DNA of 64,000 nt from Protoeuglena noctilucae (taxonomy: Eukaryota > Chlorophyta > Pedinophyceae > Marsupiomonadales > Marsupiomonadaceae), in the NCBI GenBank assembly GCA_958009085.1, contig OY253668.1:1178001-1242000 (forward strand). Direction: 5' to 3'. Of this stretch, positions 41,501-51,561 are shown one piece after another. Each line of letters opens with the position of its first letter. Position 1 is the stretch's first letter. A model generated the notes under the pieces. That model was not told the DNA's origin, made no database searches, and worked only from the letters and a program-made list of their open reading frames with translations. A program made the position numbers and the translations under genes.

Positions 41501-43238
41501 CAACGCCACGGCATGGGTCACGCCGGCCGTCGCCGCCGCCAGGGTCGGGGACTGCCTGGGACTGCCCCAGGCGACGGGCTCGGGGGCGCGGGCCCCGGTA
41601 TGGATGGAGGCATTGTACCTCAGCTCTACCCCCACGGCGGGCATGGACGCAGTCACCCTCGCCGCGAGATACGACGACGCCGGCGCGGCCAAGCTCGCGT
41701 GGGCCTCGAGCACCCTGGTGGCATCGGCGGCGATGGCGGCGGGGGCTTTCAACGCGACGGTGAGGGAGCGGCTGCCGGCGGACTGTGCCACAGTCAGCCC
41801 ACGCATGTTGTCGCCCATCGCGCCCCCATAAGTCACGCTTCATCGGGCGAGAGCACTGCCACGACATCGCCCACCCCGTCTGTCTCAGAGTGTCTCGCCC
41901 TCCGCCATCGGCGCGGAGTTCGTCCGCCAGATTGCCACCAAGTGCACGGCCCCACAGAGCCCCTCCAGCGCAGCAAGCGTGACTGTCGACTTGCAAGCTT
42001 CGGCGGACATGGCCGACGTCCTGACAAAGACGGCCAGCGCCCTCAACCTCACCGCGACACTCACGGGGCCCTCGCTAACGGTGAGGCCTGGGTTCGCCAT
42101 TGTAACAAGAGCCTGCGCTCCGGCGGTGTGGCCCACGCGTGCTGCTTGCTGACAGTCCCAGCGCCGCCACCGCAGGCATTGATCACCTCCGTCGCGAGCG
42201 CCATGGCGGCTGCAGCGACGGCGTCAGTGCCTAAGGCTGGGGCAACGGGCATCGCGTCCTTGGAGCGAGCGGCGAGCATGCAGTACGTGTCACGCACATC
42301 ACTGGCTCCGCTGGCGGTGAGGAGCCTGGGCTGGATTGCGTTGCTCCTCAGTCTTTGACCCTGACACAACCGCATCAAGCCCCGTCTTTGCCATGCACAC
42401 GCAGGCGCAGCTGGCGTCGGGGCAGGTGTCGATGGACGCATTCGCCGCCCAGACGACACCCCAGGCCATCGCGTCCGCGGCCTCTGCGGCCCTCGCGAGT
42501 GGGACCGTGTCAGTCGCCGATCGAATCCCTGCGGGGCCCCCGGCACCCAGCCCCACTCCGACGCCCGCACCGACGGTGGTCGCCGAGCGCGTGGCGTGGT
42601 ACGCCACCGGTGTCTGCATCGCGGGATCCGAGTGCCCTCCCATCATCGCCGTGGCACTCACCGCATGTGCCGTGGCCGCGCTCCTGGCTGCGGCAGGCAT
42701 CGTGGCGTGGGCCGCGCGGCTCCATCCAGAGCGCTTCCGCCTGCGCCCGACGGCCTCCGGTGACCGCGTCGAGTGGGCGCGGGCCGAGCCGTCGCGAGCC
42801 ACGGCTCCTTCCGAGACCGGTCGGAGCTTGAAGGCAAGCGGGGCGCTGACGGAGCCAACGGCACGGTCTCGGACGGAAATTGCCAGCGTCAATGGGGTCC
42901 ACTTCGTGCCCAAGTCGATGGCTGGGACGAAGGACGGGGGATGGGCGAGCAGGCCGCTCAGCGCGCGGAGCGAGGGGCGGGCGCTGGGGCCGGGGTCGCG
43001 GGTGCGGTTCGGGGACGATAGCAGGGTGGGTGCGAGTCGGGCGCGGACGGGGTCGGCGGGTGAGGGCGAGGAGGGCGTGGCGAGGGCCGTGGCGGGGGAG
43101 AGGAGGTGGGAGCTGGGGGGGTCCGGGAAGGAGAGGCGGGGAGCGTCTGTGCCTGGGACGCGGGGCGAGGCCAGGGGAGAGCGCGGGGGTGGAGACAGGC
43201 GAAGTCGGCGAAATAGGGGTCCGGATGACATGTTCTAG
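38592..43238 (+). CDS. Leishmanolysin-like (M8) metalloprotease with EGF module and membrane anchor
   Basis: Nine exons, about 1,276 aa: 38592-39068, 39148-39693, 39789-40087, 40222-40454, 40551-40809, 40910-41759, 41889-42080, 42176-42316, 42405-43238. A hydrophobic N-terminus ([17 protein letters not shown]) looks like a signal peptide. The zinc site HEMMHGLGF (~257-265) is the M8 HExxHxxGF pattern; the third His is probably in GSHQNQAIV and the Met-turn is IDLMTG, at the start of the next exon. A cysteine-rich region follows with an EGF-like module ([18 protein letters not shown], ~575-600). Then comes a long Ala/Thr/Val-rich ectodomain, a single membrane helix near residue 1075 ([20 protein letters not shown]) and a basic, Gly/Arg-rich tail of ~150 residues. 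Leishmanolysins cleave surface or extracellular-matrix proteins. The junction of exons 8 and 9 is the least certain. It is much longer than typical M8 proteases (~600 aa). Confidence 0.8.
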
Positions 43239-43484
43239 CTTAGAATCCTTAGCAGCCATCTGCGCTGGCGGTGTCAGCGATGTGTTTTGCGTGACAGTCG
43301 TGACCGGGATCGACATATGCGTGCGCACAATGCGCTTGTGTGTCAAAAAGACTTCCAATCACTCACCGCCGCCACTTGGAGCCGGCATCGCCGTGAACCT
43401 GGTCATGGTTCCTTAGAAACGGCAGCTGATCAACGGAGAGGCTCGAAGTGGAGGCGGAGCCGGCGAAGAGCAAGAGATAGCACG

Positions 43485-45757
43485 ATGCTGAAGAACGCGG
43501 CGACGGCGGTGCGGGCGGCCTCCTCGCTCGCGGCGCGGGCGACGGGGGAGTGCGCCTCCTCCTCGAGGGGCCCCGCGGAAGGTGATACGCGCGCCGGAGC
43601 TGCTGCGACAAGTGCGAATGTACGCTTTGGCCTTCGAAGTTGCTTCGAGACCTGTTGCTGCGACGTTGCGCGCTGTGCCGACCGGCCGCGACCCGTACGG
43701 GGTCCGCGCTGATACATAAGGAATTCTGCGTCCCAATTGCGTCTTCACGCCTATTCCGATCACTCAGCCAATCGTGTGTTACGAGATCATATCATGCGCC
43801 CCTTTTTGCGCCACGCAGGGGTCTGGGCGCGGGCCGGGGGCTTCATGCGTGCGCTGTCCGGGCAGGTGGAGGTCGAGGAGGAGCGGGGCCAGCCGATGCT
43901 GCTGGACGACATCAGCATGAAGGGCATTCGTCTGCACGGCGCCCCGCTGTACCTGGACATGCAATCGACCACGCCGCTGGACCCCCGGGTCCTCGACCGG
44001 ATGATGCCGTGGATGCTCGACAACTTCGGCAACCCGCACTCTCGGACGCACTTGTACGGATGGGAGGCCGAGGACGCCGTCGAGAAGGCTCGGGCGCAGG
44101 TGCGGCGGGGCCTGGCGCGCGCGCGGCGGAGCGGGAGGGAAGGCCGGGTGATGACGCACGTGCGGCCTCTCTCGCGCGCAGATCGCGGCGCTGGTGAACT
44201 CCAACCCCAAGGAGATTGTCTTCACCTCTGGCGCGACCGAGTCGAACAACGCCGCGCTCAAGGGCGTCGCTTCGTTCTACGGGGAGAAGAAGCGACACAT
44301 CATCACCGTGCAGACGGAGCACAAGGCGAGGAGGGGCCGGCCGGTCCGCCCGCGGCGGTCGCGATCGACGCATCGTGACAGTATCTTTGCTCCCGCCCCG
44401 CAGTGCGTCCTGGACTCTTGCCGCAACTTGCAGCAGAAGGGCTTCGACGTCACGTACCTCCCCGTCCGTCGGGACGGCCTGGTGGACCTCGAGACGCTGC
44501 GCGCGGCGATTCGCCCGGACACGCTGATGGTCTCGGTCATGATGGTCAACAACGAGATCGGGGTCATCCAGCCCATGAAGGAGATCGGGGCCCTGTGCCG
44601 CGAGCGCAAGGTCTTCTTCCACACCGGTGCGCTTGCATACGCGAAAACGTGCTGTCGATATTGTTCTGCATGACATGTCAAGTGGATGCTCGCGGTGGTT
44701 TTGTGGACGCTCGGCGGTCGGGCACACTGACCCGCCGCGTCGCCTTTGCTCTTGCAGACGCCGCACAGGCGCTGGGCAAGGTGCCAATCGACGTGGAGGC
44801 GATGAACATCGACTTGATGTCGCTGTCTTCGCACAAGATCTACGGGCCCAAGGGCATCGGGGCGCTGTACGTGCGGCGGCGGCCCCGTGTGCGCCTGGAG
44901 GCGATCATCAGCGGGGGCGGCCAGGAGCGAGGGATGCGGTCGGGGACGCTCCCGACGCCCCTGTGCGTGGGGTTCGGCGAGGCGTGCGAGGTGGCGATGC
45001 GGGAGATGGACGCGGACCACGAGCACGTCCTGCGCCTCCAGCAGCGTCTGTATGACGGCGTGTCCATGACCGTGCAGGGCGTCCACATCAACGGGCCGAA
45101 GCCGGGGCCTGACAGGTGCGACTGGTCACGCGACAGAGCAAGGCCTCGCCCTGCGCAGTCACGCACGAGCCTGTCCGTCTCTTTCTTTTGAGTGCTTTGT
45201 GCCAGGCCCCGATCGCGACTTGAGCAAACATGCCTGACCTGGGGCGACGGTCCCAGCCCGCATCGTCGCGATCCGCGCAGGTACGTGGGGAACCTTAACC
45301 TGTCGTTCGCGTACGTCGAGGGCGAGTCCCTGCTGATGGCCCTGAAGAACCTGGCCGTGTCGTCCGGGTCGGCGTGCACCAGTGCGTCCCTCGAGCCCAG
45401 CTACGTGCTGCGTGCTCTGGGGGTCGACGAGGAGCTGGCGCACACCTCGATTCGGTGAGTGCGATTGGTGGGAGTTTTGCTGTATGCATGGGAGCATGGG
45501 GTCAGCCTAGTGTGAGCAGAGGGACACCAAGCAATGATCGGGCCCGTGCTTAGTCCGGATCCCGCTAGCGCATCTGCTAGACATCAACACGTGCTGGTCG
45601 CAGGTACGGCATTGGGCGCTTCACGACCCTCGCGGAGGTGGACTGGGCGGTGCAGCACACGGCGTCGCACGTGGGGCGCCTGAGGGAGATGTCGCCCCTG
45701 TGGGAGCTGGTGCAGGAGGGCGTGGACCTCAAGACCATCCAGTGGTCGCAGCACTGA
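43485..45757 (+). CDS. NFS1: Cysteine desulfurase NFS1/IscS, mitochondrial
   Basis: Seven exons, 476 aa: 43485-43581, 43819-44099, 44182-44325, 44404-44626, 44758-45115, 45281-45454, 45604-45757. It removes sulfur from cysteine for Fe-S cluster assembly, using pyridoxal phosphate. Motifs: [65 protein letters not shown], the cofactor lysine in [32 protein letters not shown], and the catalytic cysteine loop [21 protein letters not shown]. The C-terminus ends in [18 protein letters not shown], typical of mitochondrial NFS1. Exon 1 encodes a basic, Ala/Ser-rich leader ([20 protein letters not shown]) that fits a mitochondrial presequence. The intron 44326-44403 starts with GC (gcgagg). The gene lies 246 bases downstream of the M8 protease on the same strand. 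Confidence 0.95.
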
Positions 45758-45968
45758 TGGCGGACAACAACATGTACGCATGGCGCGAGCTGAGACATGG
45801 CACAACGTCCATGCTCGCCGACTGAGGGTGGGCGCTTTGTTGGCGTTTTCAAGACTTGGCTGCGGACGGCTAGGTTTCACAGTTGTCCGAGAGTCTGGCT
45901 CCCAGGTTGAAAGAATCGCTTGTCAGGAGTTTTGGCTCCGTGCTCACGTTGTGTTTGCTACACCGTTG

Positions 45969-47926
45969 CTATGCCTTTGCCTGCTGGTCAATGGCCAGTA
46001 ACGACTGCTGGGCGATGCTCAGCTCCTCGTCCGTCGGGACAATCATCAGCTTCACCTTGCTGCCCTGCGCCTGGAACTCCCCGCTCTTCCCGCCCACCAG
46101 CGCCTTGTTCTGCGGATGCCAAAACACCTGGGTGCTCGCTGCGATCGGTCCCACCGACTCTCGGCTCTCACCCCAGCAGCAATCTCAGAGGCGGTGACAG
46201 GACGAGGACATACCGCAGGCAATCACGCTGGTCGCCATCACGCTGTCACGACATCGCATGCCGCCCGCCCTCGCCTTGGCAGCATCCGCCAGGATCCCCA
46301 GGCCCTGCAGGCCATCGACAATCGCCCCGCGGACCGACGCCGCGTTCTCCCCGATCCCCGCCGTAAAGACCACCGCGTCCGCCTGGCCCCCGAGCTCCAC
46401 CAGGTACGCTCCCAGGTACTTGCGGACCCTGCAGCGCCATGCGAGCCCACGCAGTCGCCATGGGGCCCAGAGAGCCAAGCACAATCACAAAGTGAGCCAA
46501 GCATGGGCACAATGTGAGCCAAGCACAAGTACCCAGTGAGCCGAGCATAAGCACAGAGTGAGCCAAACATGGGCACCGAGTGAGCCAGGCACAGGCACCG
46601 AGTGATGGTCATGCGCGTGCCGAGATCCTCGCCTGCGCACGAACAGGTCGTGTGCCAGCTGCGCCCGCGCGTCGCCCTTGGCCATGGCCTCCAGGATGCT
46701 GCGGAAGTCCTTCTGCCCGCACACGCCCAGCAGGCCGCTGCTCTTGTTCAGCAGGGAGTCCACCTCGTCCGGCGTCTTCTTCAAGTGATTCAAAAGGTAC
46801 AGAACAGCAGCAGGGTCGACGTCACCGCACCTGCGTGCCGAGCGGAGCGGGTGCATGCGGGGGTAGGCGCGCCGCTGTCGAGGTGTGCTTGGTGCAAGCG
46901 TCAGCTGCCAGGTGTTGTCCATGCACGTGCTCGTCGCCCCGCACCTGCTGGCCATGACGAGCCCCTCGAGGGGCGTGACGCCCATGGTGGTGTCGACCGA
47001 CTTGCCCCCCCGCACGCAACACATGGACGACCCCGCTCCCAGGTGACACACGATGAGGTTGACGTCCTCCGGGCGCTTGCCCAGCATCTGCGCCGTCTTG
47101 GCCGTCACGTACTTGTAGCTCGTGCCATGGAAGCCGTACCGCCGGATCTTGAGGTCCTGGAAACGACACGCGTCGAAGGAACGTGCTTTGGTTGCGCAGT
47201 ACGCATCGATACTCATCGCTCAGCTCGGACGCTGCGACCTGTGCTTCCATGCCGCGCACGCTGTTGATGTGTGACGTCTTTCCTCGAAGACGTGGTAGGG
47301 CAGCGCGTACATGAAGGCCGAGGGCGCCATGGTCATGTGGAAGGCGGTGTCAAAGACGACGACTTGGGGGCACGTGAAGACTTGCGAGGCGGCCTCGATG
47401 CCCATGAGGTTGGGAGGGTTGTGGAGAGGGGCCAGACTTGAGACCTGTCGGATGGCCTTGAGGACCTCCGGCTGCACCACCGTTGCCTCTGTGAAGAAGG
47501 GCCCGCCGTGCACCACGCGATGGCCGACCGCCTTCATCTCGTCGGCGATGCTCGAGGAGAACTTGGAGCGCAAGACCTCGATCACTTTGGTCAGCGCGAT
47601 CGTGTGGTCTGGGATGGCCTCGTCCCGCGTCGCCTTCGGGCTGTCCATGACCTGCGGGACCACGCCCTTGTGCGCATCGTCTCGGGAAGAAATCTGAAAG
47701 ACTTCGAGGTCGCAACGGCCCCCAGCGTGCTCCGCTGGCCGACAAACACCTCATAGTGCATCGATGACTCCTTGTCGCCGATCCTCTCCACGAGGCCGGA
47801 AGCGAGGACCCCCAGCGCCGAGGCTGCCGAGCCCTGGCCCTGCCCGAAGAGTTTGAACTTCAGACTGCTGCTGCCCGAGTTGATAACGAGCACCTTGGCC
47901 CCTCGGACGATCGAGGTGGCCACCAT
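45969..47926 (-). CDS. ACK: Acetate kinase
   Basis: Six exons, 430 aa: 47926-47750, 47693-47283, 47156-46945, 46830-46633, 46428-46275, 46109-45969. It interconverts acetyl phosphate + ADP and acetate + ATP. Motifs: VLVINSGSSSLKFKLF, GHRVVHGG, PLHNPPNLMGIEA, VVFDTAFHMTMAP, IRRYGFHGTSYKYVT, NLIVCHLGAGSSMCCVRGGK, DTTMGVTPLEGLVMASRCGD, FTAGIGENAASVR, VPTDEEL. The N-terminus is short (MVATSIVRGAK before the core), so targeting is unclear. Introns 46110-46274 and 46429-46632 start with GC; the latter holds a 22-base minisatellite. The intron between 47282 and 47157 seems to start with GA: keeping HVFEDLK in the protein gives exactly the spacing of bacterial enzymes between ALPY and IRRYG, while the only nearby in-phase GT drops three residues. 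It is head to head with PTA. Confidence 0.93.
46473..46604. repeat. Minisatellite: six copies of a 22-base unit
   Basis: Six tandem 22-base units, no gaps, in the acetate kinase intron 46429-46632. Each begins agcc(a/g)(a/g)(g/a)ca and ends (a/c/g)(a/g)(a/t/g)gtg; unit 1 is agccaagcacaatcacaaag followed by tg. Neighbouring units differ at a handful of positions. The array takes up about two thirds of the intron. Confidence 0.9.
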
Positions 47927-48641
47927 CTCTGCTCCCCGACGCGACCAGCGCGGCGCAAGGTCGCCCGAAGGGAAACAGGCGTTGGCGTGAGCCCGGGAGC
48001 GCGACGGGGTGCCAGAGGGTCGCGATGGTGCGGGTGTTGTTCCACCGTTGTCCGCGAGGGTCTCACGGGGCCTGGTTTTTGGCGACGGGCACCGGGGCCG
48101 CTTGACACACAGTGAGACGTGTCACCGCTGGAAACCCGCGATCCGATTGCGGTTTCGCATTCCCAGGGCGAGATTGGCCGTCTGGGATTAGAAAAAGGAG
48201 ACGGGAAGCAGCGGCGAGTCCAAATCTCGTCCACACGCAGCGTTCCTTCGCTGGGCTCGATCGGCAGAGGCGGGCGAAGGAGCGCGCGACGCGCGACGAG
48301 GGTGAGCTCGCGAGCGACAACTTCATCAGTTAGATACGCAGTTGCGTTTTGGGGGCGTATGGAGCGCGCGATTGCCGATCAGCTCGACCGTTACACTTTT
48401 GCGCCGTGTCCCGGCCCGATGTCGACCCCTGCCGTCTCGCAGGGCGTGTGACATCATCAGCGATCGCAAGCGTGCACCATGACCCTCCTGCGCTGTGGGT
48501 GGCGGGCCAGCAAGGCCTTGATTGGGGCGCGGGTGCTGCTCGTCGGGGCCGAGGAGGTCGTCTGCACGCCAGGCTGGTCGAGGTGACGCGGGCCTGCCGA
48601 ATCGGTCCTTGCGGTCGGCACAGCATCGGTTTGCCGAGGCG
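47927..48641. other. Shared divergent region, ACK / PTA
   Basis: About 715 bases between the two start codons. Besides both promoters it may hold a first PTA exon: an ATG at 48479 starts MTLLRCG..., a good organelle-leader sequence, and could splice from ggtggcg near 48499 to the acceptor at 48697. No other gene seen. Confidence 0.45.
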
Positions 48642-51232
48642 ATGGTGCCGACGGGCGTCGAGCGCCCACGCGCCCGCGTGATTCCTGCCCTCTGCAGGTC
48701 GTTCGGCCCATCCCTGCGGGGCTTTAGCGCCAGTCCGCCGGTTACCGAGAAGACAGACTCCTTGTTCGTGTGCGAGTATGGCCCGGCCAAGGGGGCGTCG
48801 CCCATCCTGATCGGCATGCTGTCGTACCTGGCCCGTACGCGGGACTGCGGCTACTTTCAAGCCATCTCGAGCCGGCCCTACGCCGAGCAGTCCTTAGACG
48901 ATGGGTCGCGTCACGTGCAGTTGATGCGGAACATCTTCAAGCTCCAGGACCAGCCCAGCACGATGGTAGGGATGGGCGCGGACGAGGCCCACATGCTCTT
49001 GGGGCGGGGCAAGGGCGAGGAGGTGGTGGATGCGGTGCTGGACCGCTTCAGCCAGTACAAGAAGGGCAAGGAGTTCACCCTCGTCTACGGCGGGCGCATC
49101 CAGGACCTCGACCTCGAGTGCAAGATCGCCAACGCCATGGAAAGCCCGATGGTGCTCCTCGTCAGTGCCCCCGACATGCAGTCCAAGTCCGTGATGGAGC
49201 GGGTGCTGGTCGCCATGACGCACATCAAGTGAGCGGCGCTGATACTCAGCTGCCCTGCAAAAGGGCGCGCCCCGGTGTCCTGGGAGCGGCGACCGTCTCC
49301 GCCCTGCCCGCTGCAGGCAGCACAAGACGCCCCTGCTCGGCGTCATCGTGAGCCAGTTCGATCCGTCTCTGGAGGCCAACGCCCTGGCGGAGCTCCAGCG
49401 TCAGTTCCAGGCCCACGGCGTGCCCTACCTGGGGTGCGTGCCCCGCGACGCCGTCCTCATGTCCCAGCGCCTTGACGAGATCATCAAGTTCACCAAGTCC
49501 ACTCCGCTCACCAAGAGCTCCCTCATGCACCAGTACAACGACGCCGCCATCTCGCGCGTCGTCATGGCCACCGAAAGCGTCGACAACCTCCTGTCCATCC
49601 TGCGGTGAGGAGGGGAGGTCGGCGCAGGGCAGGGTCGCAGCCGAGAGCGGATTCACGCCTTCCGGATGACCTTTGCACGTCCCCACCAACCCCCACTCCC
49701 ACCCCGCAGAATGCCTGAGTATTACGACCCGACCAACCGAGCGGCCGCGCCACTCATCCTGACGTCGGGGGACCGGGCGGACGTGCTCCTGTCGTTACTG
49801 GCGGCGCACCAGAGCGCGGTGGGCCCCCACGTGGCCGGGATCGTGCTGGGCGGGCGCCTCAAGGTCTCTCAGCACGTTCTTGACATCTTCAACAACACCC
49901 CGAACGTGACGCTCCCCGTCGTGCACTCGTACACCCCCCTCCTCCGCGTCTCCGCCGCCATCCTCAAGAGCCCCGGCGAGATCCACGCCACGTCCACCAC
50001 CAAGATCGCCCGCTCCATTGAACTCTTCAACAGCAGCATCGACGTGGAGCTCCTTGACCAGGCCATCCAGAAGCCCCCGGAGCGCACCTACGTGCCCCCG
50101 AAGGTCTTCCAGCACCGCATCTACAGCCAGTGCCAGGCCAACCCCCAGCGCATCGTCCTCCCGGAGTCGGACGACGTCCGCATCGTCACGGCCGCCGCCC
50201 AGATCGCCGAGCGCAAGCTCGCCAGGGTCATTTTGCTGGGCAAGCACGGTGAGTCGCGGCAGGCGGGGGTTGGGCGTGGGGCCGACCCGCGCTTGCAACC
50301 GAGCGTGACAAAGACTGACGCCGAGTGTGGTAATGGTGACTTAAAAAAGCCCGCGCCTCGCTCTCTCCCCAGATGAGATTCGCGCGACGGCGGACCGCCT
50401 CAAGGTCAAGCTGGACCACCCGTTCGTGGAAGTGGTAGACCCGACGACGAGCACGGCGCTGGAGCGGTACGTGGCGGAGATGGTGGAGGCGCGCAAGCAC
50501 AAGGGCATGACGGCGGAGATGGCGCGGGACCAGCTGCAGAACGGCATGTCGTACGCGACCATGATGGTGCGGTGCGGGGACGCGGACGGCGTCGTGTCGG
50601 GCGCCGCCCACACCACCGCCGACACGGTGCGCCCGGCGCTCCAGCTCCTAGGGGGCGCGGGTGGCAGTGGCAAGGCCCTCGTGTCCTCCGTCTTCTTCAT
50701 GATGCTCCCCGACCGCGTCCTCGTCTACGGCGACTGCGCCGTCAACCCCAACCCCACCGCCGAGGAGCTGGCCGCTATCGCCCGCACCTCGGCCGCCACG
50801 GCCCAGGCGTTCGGCATCGACCCACGCGTCGCGATGCTGTCCTACTCGACGCTCGGGTCCGGCTCCGGGCCCCTGGTGGAGAAGGTGGAGAAGGCCACGG
50901 AGATCCTGCGCGCGTCGGCGCCCGACCTCGCCGTCGAGGGCCCCATCCAATACGATGCGGCCGTGGACCCCCGCGTGGCGCAGTCCAAGGTCAAGAAGGA
51001 GTCCCGGGTGGCCGGCAAGGCCAACGTGCTCGTGTTCCCCGACCTAAACACGGGCAACAACACCTACAAGGCCGTGCAGCAGTCCACGGGGGGCATCGCC
51101 ATGGGGCCCGTGCTGCAGGGCCTGGCCAAGCCCGTCAACGACCTCTCCCGGGGCTGCACGGTCGACGACGTCGTCAACACGGTGTGCATCACGGCCGTCC
51201 AGGCCATGAGCGCCGCTGGGGCGGGCAAGTAG
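48642..51232 (+). CDS. PTA: Phosphate acetyltransferase
   Basis: Four exons, 757 aa: 48642-49228, 49317-49604, 49710-50248, 50373-51232. It moves the acetyl group between CoA and phosphate (acetyl-CoA to acetyl phosphate), the step next to acetate kinase. It is the long two-domain form. The N-terminal half is the P-loop/DRTGG-type regulatory region, with a degenerate nucleotide loop (CEYGPAKGASPILIGML). The C-terminal half is the catalytic PTA domain: QRIVLPESDDVRIVTAAA, GMSYATMMVRCGDADGVVSG, HTTADTVRPALQLL, RVAMLSYSTLGSGSG, LVFPDLNTGNNTYKAVQQ, GPVLQGLAKPVNDLSRGC. The first ~35 residues (RPRARVIPALCRSFGPSLRG) fit an organelle presequence. The start is uncertain: ATG 48642 needs no extra exon, but an upstream ATG at 48479 spliced to 48698 is also possible. 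Confidence 0.92.
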
Positions 51233-51561
51233 GTCAGACCCGGTCTGCTGCTCGTCGCGACTCGATGCCCGCGGCCTTCCCTTTCAATCAAACTGGGATC
51301 CCCGATAATGCCGATGCGGGCGGGCGCTTGAAATGCGCCGGAAAACGCGAGGGGGGGCGTGCAAGTGTCGAGAGATGTGCGATTAGCGTAAGGCGTTGGT
51401 GTCGTGCTCCGTCTGCGACGTGGGCAGCGACACTGGCCTTGACTCCATGCCAGACTGCAGTGGCGGAAGAGAAGGAACTTGTGAGGTGGAATGGTGCCAA
51501 GGCCATTTGTCCCACACATGACACACGCCTCGACACCCAGTGAGCCACATCACCCTTGACA
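51233..51561. other. Convergent 3' gap
   Basis: About 330 bases between PTA (+) and the ABC transporter (-). The part near 51500-51600 has several loose copies of a 'ttgacac(a)..cac' motif, too irregular to call an array. No exon is supported, though a further C-terminal ABCG exon cannot be excluded because gtgagg follows the codons QKHRGQ near 51620. Confidence 0.4.

Noticed and set aside
45969-51232. Bacterial contamination as the source of ACK and PTA
   Set aside because: Both genes carry phase-consistent spliceosomal introns, and their neighbours are plainly eukaryotic.
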